The notes beneath the pieces are model-generated. The model worked only from the letters and a program-made list of their open reading frames with translations. It made no database searches and was not told where the DNA came from. A stretch of DNA of 64,000 bases, from NCBI GenBank assembly GCA_020912385.1, contig CP087219.1, forward strand, positions 1,178,001 through 1,242,000. Reading direction: 5' to 3'. The stretch comes from Neofusicoccum parvum. Taxonomy: Eukaryota > Ascomycota > Dothideomycetes > Botryosphaeriales > Botryosphaeriaceae. This document shows positions 19,624 to 31,469 of the stretch, piece by piece; position 1 is the stretch's first letter; each line of letters starts with the position of its first letter. Both the position numbers and the translations under genes were made by a program.

Positions 19624-22138
19624 CTACCTCCTCACACTCCTCCTTCCATCTGTGGAAGAGAACAGACCCCGCGAATCCATTGTGACACTGTTTGGAAAGC
19701 CGCTCGAGTCCATACCGCTTGCTTGGTTCTGGTAGAATGAAGTGGTATCGTGATTCCGTGAGCTGTTGACCAGGTTCAGTGCGTCGTCTCTCGTAAATGT
19801 CTTCCTAGAAAAAGGCCGCAGAGCAAATTGGTTGACGGGCGGCATTCGGGGGATCTGGTATGGCCCACATACTTGACTGATTTGTTGCGGAGGCGGCATA
19901 GACTTGAAATACGAAGAAGAAAGGCGGGGCTGCTCAAGAGGTTTGACGAGACCATCGTTAGTGCGCCGCGGATATTGAGGGATGAACGGATCGTCAGCGT
20001 TATTTGTGCGCATTCCTGCATTGCCGGCCTGGTACAAAGGTTCGTTCCGAGTCTGGCCGCGGGGTACACCGATGAAGGAAAGACTGTCCAAACCTCGTGG
20101 CTGGCTCCAGCCCTGTTGGTGAGGTGCCTTTGGATGATTGACTCTCTTGGACGTTGTTCCCACGCGAGCGTTTGCCGAGAGGCCTGCCACACCAGGACTA
20201 AGCCCAGAGCGAACACTCCCCGGGCCTCCTGCAAAGAATGGGCTTGAATTTTGATGGGGCACGTATGTATTTGTAGGTATCTGTTGTATGTTATGGAAAG
20301 GGGCGGTGGGATCATGGTGAGCGGTCTGACGACTATTCGATAACTGCCTATAAGCCGGGTGATCATTCTGCCTCAATGCTGCGCGCTTGGTCTCGTTCTT
20401 TTCGCTTGGTGACCTGACCATTGGCTGTTGATTCTTGGATGATCGCGATTGAGTGTCGAAGATTGCGAGATCTTTCGATTTTTTGGTTCCAATCCGTCTG
20501 CGTGTCGCAAGTTCCGTATCGTGAACACTATGCGCGTTCTCTTCTTGATAATGGCCTCTCTCCTGCTGGACCTGTTGTGGGTGGAAACCGTGAGCTTGCG
20601 ATTTCAGCTGTCCTGGTAGTATATCGTCCATGGGTCGATGCAATTTCTTCGCCGATTGAGATCCTGCACCGCTCATGAGATACTTCTCTCCTCTGTGTGA
20701 TTGTGGGCGTGGCATTGAGGTCTTCGACGTATGGTGATCTACTGCTTTCTGGACATTCCTGTGCCATGTGTCGTCCTGAGAGTCTTGCACTCGTGGCCTA
20801 TTAGGGGGGTCAGAAGGTATGGCGTTGAATTCACTAGGAGAATGGCCTCCACGAGGGTATCGTGGAAGATCAGTAGCAGCGTGGCTATGGAAGCGTCCCC
20901 TTGATTTCGGCATTGAGTGACTAGGATTGTGGTTATTGGGTTGTTGGCCATGGTCTGAGACCATATTATGACCATCATAGTCTGAGAGCTTTCGTTTCCG
21001 GCTGGGGCTTGATTGCGAGATGTGAGTCTCGGCTTGTGACACATGATTGTTAGTAGACATACGACAGCGTGGGTGTAAAACCGACGTGTGCGCTCTACCT
21101 GTTCCGTGTTCTGTCTGCGTGTTGTCCGTGGGCACTCTTGTCGTCCTGAAATCTCTGCCATGAGCTCCGAGCTCTGTGCCCGTAGAGTCCGATTCCTTTG
21201 GGCTTCTCCCCGCTTCAGCTTGGAACGTATAGTCTTTCTTGGGGACTGCGTAGCCCAACCGGGTTAGTTGATCTCTGAGCTCATGGATCTCCCTGTAGAA
21301 GGATTAGGCGCGGAGACTGGGAAGCCACACCAGCAGACGTACCCCATAAGTAGAGGCCACTGTTTCAGGTAGTGCGTGAGCGTCGGCATCCTTTTCCTCC
21401 ATTTCGTGATATCCGCTTGGCGACTCTCGAGTGACGCAAGCTTCTCCTTCAATTCTTTGTTCTCTTCGGTTAGAGCACAGTTCTCTACTTCAATTCGCAT
21501 CGCAACATTCTCGAGTTTGTGCTTGGCTCGCTCCAGCTCGTGGTACCTTGAGAACATAGACGTGCCGTAACGGACAAGCGACGAGTATTGGAACTACAGG
21601 AGTTAGCCGTGCGCACAAGGTCAGAAAGCAAAGTTTCCGCACCTTAAGCGCTTCCATTCGGATGCCTTGACCTGTGAGCTTCACCGGTGGCGCCTGGAAC
21701 AAGAGATCGGGAATGCTCTGGTCGAAGTTTCCCGGCTCTAATCCTCGCACGGCGTACAATGGCTTCGGTCTCGAATCGTGCTTCTCGCTCAGGCAGTATG
21801 GACACGGTGCTTGAGGAAACTCGCCTTTGGGATGAAACGGCGCGCCTGTTGCGAGGCCTCTGTCAACGCCGGTGCCACTGCCACCCTGTAGTTTGAAAGT
21901 TGCCAGACTTACCACCACCGTCTAGATGCCTTCCACATGTGAGGTGCATGCATCCCGTGAGCCAGAGACAAGCAACGCGCCGGTCTGCGGTGCGAGGGCG
22001 ACCATCCTGAAAATCGGTCACCGCGCCGCCAGGACCGTGTTTGCTGTAGATGTCCGAGATGCTGGCCTGACAGACGTCGCACGTGAAAATGACGTCCAGT
22101 GCCTCTGGAGGCTGCCTTGTGCCAGTCGCAGAGGTCAT
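19624..22138 (-). CDS. RING-like zinc-finger, coiled-coil protein with long disordered tail
   Basis: Predicted 782-aa protein. Exons inferred: 22138-21913, 21845-21643, 21593-21343, 21292-19624; phases join exactly. The N-terminus has a RING-like metal cluster: C20-x2-C23, C63-x-H65-x2-C68-x2-H71, C90-x2-C93, with a 39-residue first loop. The third exon encodes a strong coiled coil (RYHELERAKHKLENVAMRIEV onwards, about 144-215). The remaining 560 residues are Ser/Asn/Gln/His-rich and disordered. RING then coiled coil then disordered tail is the architecture of the Zip3/HEI10 group of meiotic SUMO/ubiquitin ligases. That is an architectural parallel only; it could be any fungal RING-type protein. 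Confidence 0.75.
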
Positions 22139-22701
22139 TTCAGGTTGTGAGGTGTCTTGCTGAGACGGGCCGGGGAGGAGTTGCCAGACGCGCCTTGGAC
22201 CCTGATGACGGGGCTGCGCCTGCCGTTGCGCACGCGGACCGGAGCACCAGGCTCTTACTTCGATGACAGCGACAGAGTAGCATTGGAACGCTGCATGTTT
22301 GGGTAACGAGGAGCGGTGGTGGAGATCAATGCATTCCCAGTATCCTTAAAAAGAAAAGAAAAGGGAAATTCGAGTCCCAGTACATTGCTTCACCAGCGTG
22401 CTGTGCATGTCGCCAGAATCCGCTCAAGGTGATCTCGCGCCATTGCTGACTTACCTCCTGAGACTCGAAGTGCGCCTAAACTTGTGATCACCGCTCCTGT
22501 CCGCGTGGTCTGCTCCTCACCGTGTCATCAGGTCCATGCGTGCAAACGAAAACCACGGCTTATTCCTGTGCTCTATGTACACAAGCGATTCCATCTCTAC
22601 TCTGTTTTCTTGCGCTCGCAAATCACTGGAAAGTCCTGCAAGGGTAGCTGCAAACCACGTCAGCACATCTTCTCCGCCGTCGCTTAGGGCATCGTCCACA
22701 C
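22139..22701. other. Intergenic region, no gene seen
   Basis: About 560 bp: upstream of the RING-like gene and downstream of the complex I gene. Short frames only. Confidence 0.5.
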
Positions 22702-23437
22702 TCACTTTCCACCGTAGGTCTGCTCCTCGTTCAGGTCATACTTCTTCTCCCCGAGCTTGCCCGTCGTGTGATGGCCACTCGGCAGCGGCGGCAGACCATT
22801 CTCGCCAAGCACGTTCTTCACCGCGCTCGCGTCCTTCTCAAAGAACGCCGCGAGGCCCTTCTCGCCCTCGTCCTTCACGGCGACCAGTTTGTTCTTGCCC
22901 TCCTCGCCAATCAGCTCGACCTTCTCGGCGGCGCTGCTGCCGACGGTCAGCAGGCCCACGACATCGCCCTGCTTGACGGCCGACAGGCGCGGGTAGTTGC
23001 GGCGAACGTCGCGCTTCCAGTAGGGGTTGTCGGCGATGTCACCGGCGGGGACAGTGACGGGGTCGTCGTAGGTGGTCGGGTCGAGGGCGCCCGGCGGGGG
23101 GTTGCGGAATTGCGGGTTGAGCGGCACGCCGGTGCTGCGCTTCGGGTCGACGGCGAGGACGTTGCTGATGCGCGCCCAGACGCCCTGCGGCTGCACTGTG
23201 TACTTCTGTCGAGTCGCGAGAGATGTCAATTGCATGCTCCACCTGCAACACACCGCCGACGCTGTAGCAATGGGGCGCCGCTGCAGCTCTCCAGAAGCAG
23301 CGGTGGGCGGAGAGCTGGGCGGGCCAGGGCGGCGGAGGTGGGCTCGGGGGCCGGGCGAGGCGGGCGGGGAGCGAGCGCACCTTGAAGGAGGCGGCCTGGG
23401 CGACCTTGGCCGCGGAGGCCTTGACCGGCTGCGACAT
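22702..23437 (-). CDS. NADH:ubiquinone oxidoreductase (complex I) 21-kDa subunit
   Basis: Predicted 186-aa accessory subunit of mitochondrial respiratory complex I, fungal 21.3-kDa type. Exons inferred: 23437-23381 (MSQPVKASAAKVAQAASFK) and 23205-22702, joined by a 175-bp intron with a GTGCGC donor. Landmarks: KYTVQPQGVWARI, AVDPKRSTGVPLNP, RNPPPGALDPTTYDDPVT, PAGDIADNPYWKRDVRRNYP. The short basic N-terminus fits mitochondrial import. The large open frame on the other strand is a shadow. Confidence 0.9.
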
Positions 23438-23678
23438 GACGGTGTCTGGTGGGGTGGTGGGTGGAGAGGGTCGATGGCCGTTGATGTTGGAGGTGCTCGC
23501 CGGCCGTGGTGCGGCTTCGTCTTGGCGCGAGTTCAAGTCAGCGCTGCTCTGATTGGCCAGCTGTCCTCCCCACTGGCCGCCCGGCGGAAGGAGGCTCTTC
23601 ATCGGCAGTAACCCAATTTTCTACTCAGCAGCTACGCAAGGAAGAGTGACCGGCTAGTGATAATGCCAGCTAACCACG

Positions 23679-26600
23679 TTACATCGCAGCAGCCCCCTCC
23701 GCTTCCAATTTGGCCTTTTCGCTCCCCTCCAAGCCCTGCAGGAACCTCGCCAAGTCCATCGCCGAATCCCTGACGCTACCAGCACTGAGTGCGCTATCAT
23801 TCCTCACAAGCCCATGCTCCATCTCCCCGGCGCTGCGCGTGCAGCTCCCCGGCATCGTCCTCACCTTGGCACCCGCATTGGCGGCAGCAGCCTGCGCAAC
23901 AATGCCGTCCGAGAGCCCGGTGCTCGCAACGCGGAAGGCAGTAGCAGCCGACGACGCCTTCTGATGATTCGGAGCCGCCGCCGTCCGCGCAGCCTCGCAG
24001 GCACTGGTACCGTCAGAGCTGCCGAAGTTCGGAATCTGCACGCAAGACTCGTACATCTGCGAGAAGAGGCGCGCGTCGGACCGCCATTCATCTGACGAGC
24101 TTTGACGCGAGTGCTTGCTGCCCTTTGAAGCCCCTGTCCGTTGGACGACTTGCCCTGGTACAGTCAGAGTCTGTTCCGGGTCCTCTGCTGGGGTTTCCGC
24201 CTTGCTCTCAAGTATTGTTGGTGGGCTATCTAGTTTCATGAAATCCTGGCTCGGTGTGCTGAAGCGCGTCCATGTGCGTGCATTGTTCCTCCATTCGGTC
24301 GAGCTGTCGGGTTGCTTCAGGAGCCGGTCTTTTGAGTGGTCTGTCTCACTGCCGAATGCCCGGGTCCAAAGGCGGGCGTTTGCCACCCAGGATCCATCTG
24401 AGCTATCCGTGTTCCCTCCTTGACGTCGATTAGGACCGACCATCTTTGGGAGCTGGAATTCGACTTTGGTCTCCTCTTTTCCCTCTGCGACTGTCGTGTC
24501 TTGGTCATCCCCTTCGATCGTCTCGGTAGCCTTGGCGTCAGCACCATCATTCTGGTAGCCCATAGGGTTTCCCGTAAGGTCGAACGTGACGGGTGAGAAT
24601 ACGGGCGGCAAGATTTCCAACTCCGGATGCTCGAGCGTGCCACTCTCAGCAATCGAGCTGCGGTGACCGTGACCATGTTTCCGGAACTCCTCGCTCTGGC
24701 TCCTGAAGAGGCCGATGTAATGCTTCAGGAAGCTGAAGTTGTGGCTGAAAGTCATGCTCTTGCTCTTGTGCATGCCGCTGCGCGCCTTGGATCTCTTCCT
24801 CGACCGCAACGTGGCGAGCCGCTTGATCCCACTGCGAGTGTTCTCGTCCTCTTCGCTGGAAAAACTAGCATGCTCGATGGTTGACGCATCGGCGATCTCA
24901 TAAGCAAAGTCCCGCGTCCTCACATTGTCAAATTCTCCTGCAGGACCAGTGCGCCGGTCCCTCGTGTGGCTAGGGTAACGGCTCCAGGCACCCAGGTCGC
25001 CCAGATCGACCTCTGCCAGCGTTGTTCCACCCCAGCTGGTTATGTGCTGCTCCTCGCCAATGGACTCGATGCTGGGCTGGCCCGTGGTCGATGTGCCAGA
25101 GGAGACGCCGGTATCCGGGGTTAATTGGCCAGAGAACTGACTGTGTCGCAATTCATCCCCCAACATACCGCTGTGCCTCCTGTGCCGTACCGGCTCTTCT
25201 CCAGCTCCCTTCTCCAATGGATCGAGCAGAACAGTCGGCGATCGTTCAAGCCTTGACCCACCTTCGCCGCTGCCGAACGTGAAATCTTCGCCGATGGCAG
25301 GAGCTTTCCCCTTACGATCACTCTGCTTGGACCTCGTACTAATAGCGCTTCCACTTCCACTACGCTCGCGGAATAAGCCGCGTGCTTCTGCTCTGCCTCC
25401 TTTCTCGGGCGACAGGAACAGCGCGCTCTTTTCTTGGCAATGCTTCTGCAAGGCGCGCTCCCACACAGCTCCCTGGCCATGCAAATTCCCAGACAGATCA
25501 CGACCATCGCCAATCATCCACGAGCGAGACAAGCGGCCCGGCTCATGATCCTCCACTGCTTCCGATGCCATGGAACTCTTCGGACGGGGAGAGTCAGATG
25601 GACCATCCGTGTTGTTGCATGTGCCTCGAAGCTTTTTCGGGTCACTCACGCCCTTCTGAACGTTGAATACAAGATCATCAGTCGACGCACAGGCCTTCCT
25701 GGCGTGCAGTGCTGGAGTATGGGATGCACGACGCAAATTTGCGTAAGTTTTGCTACGGAAGAACGAGAACGTTGAGAATCTCTTCTTGCCGGTCCTCAAG
25801 TTGTCTTTTCTGCCGTCCGGTTGCTTCGAGGGTACATGTTTCGCATTAGTCGCTTGTATTGTCTTCTCGCTCGGAACGGGTGACTCGGCCGCTGTGACTG
25901 GGGTGATTTCCAATGAGCTGTCTGTCGTCGGCTCCGAGTTCTGCTGATTAGGCCTCAGCGGATCCTTTTCTCCAGCCCCGGTTGTCTGATCCGAAGAATT
26001 AGATGTCTCGGGGGCTGACCGCTTGCCGTTGTCCTCTTGAACACCCTCACGTGCGGTCTGGAATGTCAATCTAGTGTCCGCCCTGCACAGTGCATTCATT
26101 GAGCTGGACGGCGGGAACGGTCCAGGCATCGACTCATCAACTCGATCATCCTTAACTCCGTCATCGGTATCCATCTCAGTCTTGGACATCCCCACATCAC
26201 CCAGGTTCAACACCTCATACCCACTCTTCTTGACATTCCCACCGCCACCAGCCACACAAGCATTAGCATTGACCCTCGAAGCAGCTGGCGTACTCGCTAA
26301 GCTATTCTGCCTCGACGAGTACACCGAGCTAGGCTCATACGCCTTCTCGCTAGCCGCCGGCGTGATGCCATACACGCTGCTCGGCGTCGAGACAACATTG
26401 CCCCAGGCGTCAGGGACCTTCTCGCTCGCAAACCCTGACGATGAGCCGCGCAGCGCTCGCAGCCGCACTGTTGTGCTGCTTTGCTGTGGGTTCAGCGGCG
26501 GCACGCACAGTCCGCTGGCCAAGCTCATCCGCGCCGATCGTTGCTGCGACTGAGTGCCGGCGTCGGAGGTCGCGTGTGAAACACCCGATAGCGTCGATTC

Positions 26601-28021
26601 GGAGCGCAGATGCTGCGAGATGCGCATGTTGTGCAGGTGCACGCTTGCAGCTTCCGAGTCACGGAGGTCAATGGCAGAGGCGCGGCGGACGGCACTGGAC
26701 TTGGGGTCGGAGTGATCGTGATCGAGTTCGAGGGGGGCTTCTGAGCCAGTGCGATAAGTTGACGTGGCGTCGTTGGCGTAATGGTGTGAAGGCGAGCCGA
26801 TGACGTGGTGCATTTCGAACTGTTTGGGAGCATTGTGCTCTTTGTCTCCGTGGGACTTTCGCTGATCTTTGTCCTCGAGAATAGTATGCTTAGCCTCGCT
26901 GAGGGGGAAAGTAGTCGCCCCGTCACTACTGATACGATAGATTGTGGTAGTGAGAGATGAGGAGAGGCTCAGAAGTTCTGTTGGCTTGAGGTCTGGAGAA
27001 CTTGGAAAGAGCATATCCGCAGATTTGGAGCGCCTTGGCAGGTGCTGCTCCGCGAACTTCTTCCATGGGCTGCTTCGACCGCTCGGCTGGTACAGCTGCA
27101 GCAGATCATCGACACTGGCGTTGCAAGAAGGTAGAATCCCCAGACCTGTGAGAGATTCAGGAATGCGGGCGGAAAGCATGGGTGCGCTACAGCTAGGTCC
27201 CCCCCACCTGAACGAGGGTAAATCAGCACCAGTCTCGTCAAATCTCAAGGGTTTCACGATGAAGGGCGAGCTTACCCATACGGTGCACTGCCATCTCCAT
27301 TTCCGCCCAAGTTAATGCTCTTCACACCGCCCCTCTCATCAGTACTTCCCTTTCCTCTCACAGGCGACATCCTTGTCTTCTCCTCGTCATCATTAGGCAA
27401 CACCACTGTCTTGGTCAGACGCTCAACAACGCTGTCCCTAATATCCGGCAGGCTCGCAGCATCCGAGTCGTACGTCCGGCTTAGTAATACCTCACGAGTG
27501 TTCGGGCTGGTTGGGGGGAGCTCGACACAGACATTATCGTCTGTCTTGCTCTTTTCTTTAGCTTCCCCCTTTTTCTTTGTCTTTTTCTCTCTATGTTCAG
27601 GTCGCTGCTCTTTCCGCTCCTTTCCCTTGGCTGCGGCTGCCTTCTTAAGATTCAGAAGGCTCAGATTAGACTTGCTCAGGTCTCGAGCCAAGCGCTTGAA
27701 GAGTTTGTTCTTCTTCGGCGCTCCCCTATCGTGTTTCTCTTCCTCAATGCACTCAACGGTGGCTGCAGATCTGGACGCGTGGTCGGCGGGCGGTGATGAA
27801 ATTGAACCGGCTTCAGCAAAGATCTGCTGCAGTTCGACGATATCGTCCTCCGTGTGTGATACGGTGGAGTTCTGGTGATGGAGAGCCGGTTGGTGTGGTG
27901 TTGGGTTGCTCGCCAGTGTCGGCTGCGGAGAATGACGACGGATGGGCACGGGAGAGTCGGGGCGCGAGTCGGTGTCTGCATTGCAGCAGAACTTTTCTGC
28001 TACAACTGGTGATGGAGACAT
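23679..28021 (-). CDS. Large uncharacterised serine-rich disordered protein
   Basis: Predicted 1417 aa from two exons, 28021-27276 and 27186-23679, joined by an 89-bp intron (GTAAGC donor, TGTAG acceptor). A closer AG would give a 32-bp intron, too short for fungi. Not recognised. What is visible: a basic Lys-rich N-terminal segment (KKNKLFKRLARDLSKSNLSL, about 100-165), several Ser/Thr/Pro-rich stretches with R-x-x-S-type phosphosite contexts, and short conserved-looking basic patches (GKKRFSTFSFFRSKTY; LRSRKRSKARSGMHKSKSM). Near the C-terminus are three related repeats, WVANARLWTRAF, WRNNARTWTRFS and WRSDARLFSQMY. No membrane segment or enzymatic motif. A scaffold or signalling role is possible but only a guess. 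Confidence 0.75.
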
Positions 28022-28589
28022 GGTGGCTAGGGTTGTCTCGGAGGATCTGTCTTATGAGGTCTGATGTGTCCGGAGAGGGGAAACAAAGGCTGCTCACTCG
28101 CTGTCGAGACCGCAAGCCGTGTGTAGAAACCTGGAGCCACGAGGTGTACCAGGTCGCCACTAACGGCGGTTGACTTTGTTCAACGCGCTGTATAGTGCGT
28201 GCGATGTGAGATGTTTTGGAATATGATCCAGATTGAACAATGCAGAAGTGAGGTGGGAATGTCAAACAAACAAGTCGGGAGAGGTAGGACTAGAAAGAGC
28301 TTGTCGGGACAGGACGGGAAGGTGTAAGCACGCACTGGGCATGGCGAAATAGACGCTAATGTCTTCGAGATGTGCCAAGCGAGGAAGTTGGGGCTCCTTT
28401 GCGATGGGGTCGCGGCTCTGCGGTAGGCAGCGACGTCGTTGAGACCGACGCTTCGTACCTGCTAGATTCCTGCAGAGGCATTCGCGAACTTGATCTCTGG
28501 ATCATCATCATCACGGGACAAGCACAGCGTCAAACAAGTACAAGTACAAGTACACCGAATATTGATTCGTACCTATCATGCGCGCCTGG
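28022..28589. other. Intergenic region with short simple repeats
   Basis: About 570 bp between two minus-strand genes. It includes CATCATCATCATCAC and an ACAAGT-type triplet repeat near 28500-28555. No gene seen. Confidence 0.5.
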
Positions 28590-29522
28590 TCAAGCCGTTG
28601 TCGCACCTCTCGCATCTTCCCCATACAGACGCAGTTCTTTGAGCGAAGCAGCAACGCCAGGTGTGCACAGAGTTTCAAGTTCTTCCCAGTTGTGTCTCTT
28701 TGCCGCTTGCCGAATCCGAGTGGAGCTGACGCCGATACCCTCTTGTCCGACGAGAAAGTCCACCTGTCCTGCCCATTCTGGCTTGAAGCCTTCCTTCTGC
28801 AGAGAACCAACCGCCAACCCTTGGATAAACCCAATTTGTTGCTCGGTGGTACCGAACTCCTGGGAACTCGAGTCGCTCGGGTCTGACGGGCGCAATGTGA
28901 CAAGAATTTTATGGCCAGCGTCAAAGTACGGTGCCAGGGCTGAGAGGGGCGGCGAGTGACCAGGGTAGTACTTTGCCGCAAGAAGGCGTGTCACGGTATC
29001 GTAGCCGATGAGATGCACGTGGGTGGGATTGCTAGGGTATGGATTCGGATCGGCGGTGGTGATGGCGATCGATTTGTCGGTGTAGTATGGTTTTTTCGTC
29101 AACCCGATGTCGATTGCTACGTCAGTGCGCGATGAAAAGGCGGACGATGTTTGGGCCAGGTCCGCGGAGAGGTCCTCGGCAAAGAGGGTCATCATGGCCA
29201 GGCGGTGTTTGAAGCTTGCGGGGCTGGGCGCTTTGTCCGCGTTGTGGGTGCTGAAGAGGAGCAGCAGTCGGTGAGGGTTGGGGTCTTTGATGATTGGTCG
29301 TGTAACAGCAGATGTCGTGAGAGCAAGGTGAGCAATGGAGGGCGGGTTGAATGAGGAGTCTAGTATGTACAGCGTTTTGGGGGGCTGCGGGGAGCTGGCA
29401 GCGGGGTTGACGGTGCGGACAATGCGGAAGGCAGACGGTGACGAAGCAAATGTGTGTAGCGCCGACTCAAGCTCTGGCAACAGCGCCCGCACGGAGGCGA
29501 GCCGGGCGGCCATGTCTGCCAT
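28590..29522 (-). CDS. POF1: Pof1-like nicotinamide-nucleotide adenylyltransferase
   Basis: Single-exon 310-aa protein of the cytidylyltransferase/NMNAT superfamily, resembling yeast Pof1. The nucleotide-binding start is TLYILDSSFNPPSIAHLAL, a variant of the (H/T)xGH motif in which the usual HxGH is PSIAH. The C-terminal signature is VGQEGIGVSSTRIRQA (ISSTxxR). HVHLIGYDTVTRLLAAKYY is the central NMNAT-type segment. Established role of the family is NAD precursor adenylylation. Two in-frame ATGs lie close together (29522, 29513); the first is used here. No targeting signal visible. Confidence 0.85.
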   Translation of the reverse strand: MADMAARLASVRALLPELESALHTFASSPSAFRIVRTVNPAASSPQPPKTLYILDSSFNPPSIAHLALTTSAVTRPIIKDPNPHRLLLLFSTHNADKAPSPASFKHRLAMMTLFAEDLSADLAQTSSAFSSRTDVAIDIGLTKKPYYTDKSIAITTADPNPYPSNPTHVHLIGYDTVTRLLAAKYYPGHSPPLSALAPYFDAGHKILVTLRPSDPSDSSSQEFGTTEQQIGFIQGLAVGSLQKEGFKPEWAGQVDFLVGQEGIGVSSTRIRQAAKRHNWEELETLCTPGVAASLKELRLYGEDARGATTA

Positions 29523-29632
29523 TGGAAGGAGAGTTGCGGGAAATGAGCGGAACGGAGCTGGCTGTGGTTTCGAGAGGTGCGACGACGGAGATTGCGCACG
29601 GGCCCGATCTCGCGATGAGGTCAGATCACCAG

Positions 29633-30328
29633 TCAGGGAACAGGCGCTGGCGGCGGCGGCGGGTACACGCTGATGGCCTCGCTGCGCGCGGCCGACTCGC
29701 CCACCACGGCTGGGTCCATGGGGATGCTGTGCTCGGGGTGGTTCAGCTCTTGGCCCAGGCCCTCGCGCAGCCGCACGTCAATGTCGGCTTCGTCCATGTG
29801 CACGTCGCCGTCGCCCTGCTGCGGCTCGTGGCCCTCTTGCTCACTGGGCGCGTCGAAAGACATTAACTGACGTGGAACATAGATTGAGCTGTGCTGAGGC
29901 TGAGGCGGAGGCGCATACTTTTGCTGCTGCTGCGGCTGATCTGGATGCTGCTGCTGCTGCTGGTCGTCCGGCTGCTGGAGCGGCGACTGCGGGAGCGGCT
30001 GCTGGCCCTCGAGCGGCGGCTCTTGCTGCTGCTGGGCCGGCTGCTGGGCGTCGGGCTTCTTCGGTGTGGCATTGGCATCCTTGCGCGGGCGGCCGGTGCG
30101 CTTGCCGTCCTCGATGTGCTTCAGCTCGATCTTTTTGCTGGCGTCCGGATCGAAGCCGCGCTTGCGGGCCCTGCTGTAGATGTGCCGGATGGTCCGACTG
30201 GCAACGCCTGTCTGCTCGAGGATCTCTTTGTCGGAGAAGCCATTGACCTTGAGCGTCAGCGCCTGCACGCGCGTGGCAATGTCATGGGGCGCGTGGCGCT
30301 CCTTGGTGTCCTTTGATTCCTTGGACAT
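29633..30328 (-). CDS. HTH/AT-hook polyglutamine DNA-binding protein
   Basis: Predicted 231 aa starting at the ATG at 30328 (MSKESKDTKERHAP). The frame is open further upstream, but that ATG fits the domain. A helix-turn-helix of the homeodomain-like/transposase type spans about residues 16-57 (DIATRVQALTLKVNGFSDKE then ILEQTGVASRTIRHIYSRAR). An AT-hook-like KRTGRPRK follows at 76-83. The rest is a Gln/Pro-rich tail encoded by CAG/CTG runs (about 29920-30050), then an acidic stretch (DGDVHMDEADIDV). DNA binding is likely; regulatory role inferred. It is divergent from the MET6-type gene across a 1.1-kb shared upstream region. Confidence 0.75.
   Translation of the reverse strand: MSKESKDTKERHAPHDIATRVQALTLKVNGFSDKEILEQTGVASRTIRHIYSRARKRGFDPDASKKIELKHIEDGKRTGRPRKDANATPKKPDAQQPAQQQQEPPLEGQQPLPQSPLQQPDDQQQQQHPDQPQQQQKYAPPPQPQHSSIYVPRQLMSFDAPSEQEGHEPQQGDGDVHMDEADIDVRLREGLGQELNHPEHSIPMDPAVVGESAARSEAISVYPPPPPAPVP
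29915..30050 (-). repeat. CAG/CTG-rich coding microsatellites
   Basis: Interrupted CTG (plus strand) runs such as CTGCTGCTGCTGCTG encode Gln tracts in the HTH protein. Tract length is probably variable between strains (inference). Confidence 0.7.
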
Positions 30329-31469
30329 GGCGGCGCTGATGGCAAGGCGGCAACGGGGCAGTGGGTTGATATTGTGCGAGGAGACGCGTGCGGGAAGGTG
30401 GAGGAAAGGGGCGGCGACAATTGGATGCCGCCCGGCGCCACATTTTCCCGTGCCCAATCTCTCTCGCCCACGCCAATTTCTTCGTGGTTGCCGACGCGAC
30501 GGCCATCAATTAACCCGAGTCTCGGCGTGGCGTGCGCCCGCCCGCAACGCGTGCTCGCAATCGCTGCGCGTCAGTCGACGAGCCCGCGGCCGGAGCGCCT
30601 GCTGCGCGCCCAGCCCGTCGCGCCGCAGCGGGAGCCAGAAGCCGCCGTGACGCGGTCAGTGGCGGCGACAGCCAACGCCGTGCCACAGCAGCGGCGCATG
30701 GGTGCTTAAGTATCTCCAGGCGGCACGCGGGCAGCTGCGAGTCATCGCGCTCGGACGTTTGAGAGTCTAAGTCGGCCTCAGGGTCTGCGCGAATGACTGG
30801 CTGCTGTTCGGACACATGCGTCGGGCACAATCGGCGACTATCTAGCTGTTATGCGCCGAAGAACTCCGGCTGGCACGGGCAGCGACGCAGCGCAGCGCGG
30901 AGAGATAGTTGCAGCACGGCGTGCGGGCCGCGTCGAGCTGCAGCGCGCAGCATCGCGGGCGCTGCGGCGCTGGGCGTGGGTTGCTGGCGCGGGCAGAGCA
31001 GCGCAGCGCGGTGCCGAGGGGGAACTGCCGAAGATCGCCTCTGGCGGGCGCGGGCGGGCTCCATCGAGGTAGCTTCCCCAGGAACGCGGGGCAGCTTGGT
31101 GCAGGCGTATAAAAGCACAGGAAGCCTCCACCGTGCGTGTCGGCGAGCTTTTCCATCGCGAGATTTCGACCATTTTGACGCTGTCGGCGGCGCAGGCTTT
31201 ATCGGGTCGACCAATTGCGACCGACATCGGCATGAGCACGCCAGCGACGCTTTCGGCGCTAGTCGCCCAGCAGCCCACAGGCCAATGGCGGGGCGCGAGT
31301 ATATTTTTCTCGCGCCCCTCCCCGCCGACCGTTGACCTTCATCCTCCTCTCCTCCACCTCCATCCTCCCTCCTCTCCATCCATAAAGGCCTCTGCTCCTG
31401 CCGAAGCCTTTATCCCATCACTTCACTTCACCTGCTTTGCTCCCAGACCGTCAGCGCAACCCCGCCACG
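30329..31469. promoter_or_regulatory. Bidirectional upstream region, HTH gene / methionine synthase
   Basis: GC-rich 1.1 kb with overlapping frames on all strands but no credible protein. A TATAAAA lies at 31108-31114, 356 bp before the methionine synthase ATG. A long pyrimidine-rich tract (about 31312-31382) precedes the start codon, as is common upstream of highly expressed fungal genes. Confidence 0.5.

Noticed and set aside
27244..27275. 32-bp intron in the 1417-aa protein gene
   Set aside because: Too short for a fungal spliceosomal intron; the downstream acceptor gives an 89-bp intron with correct phase.
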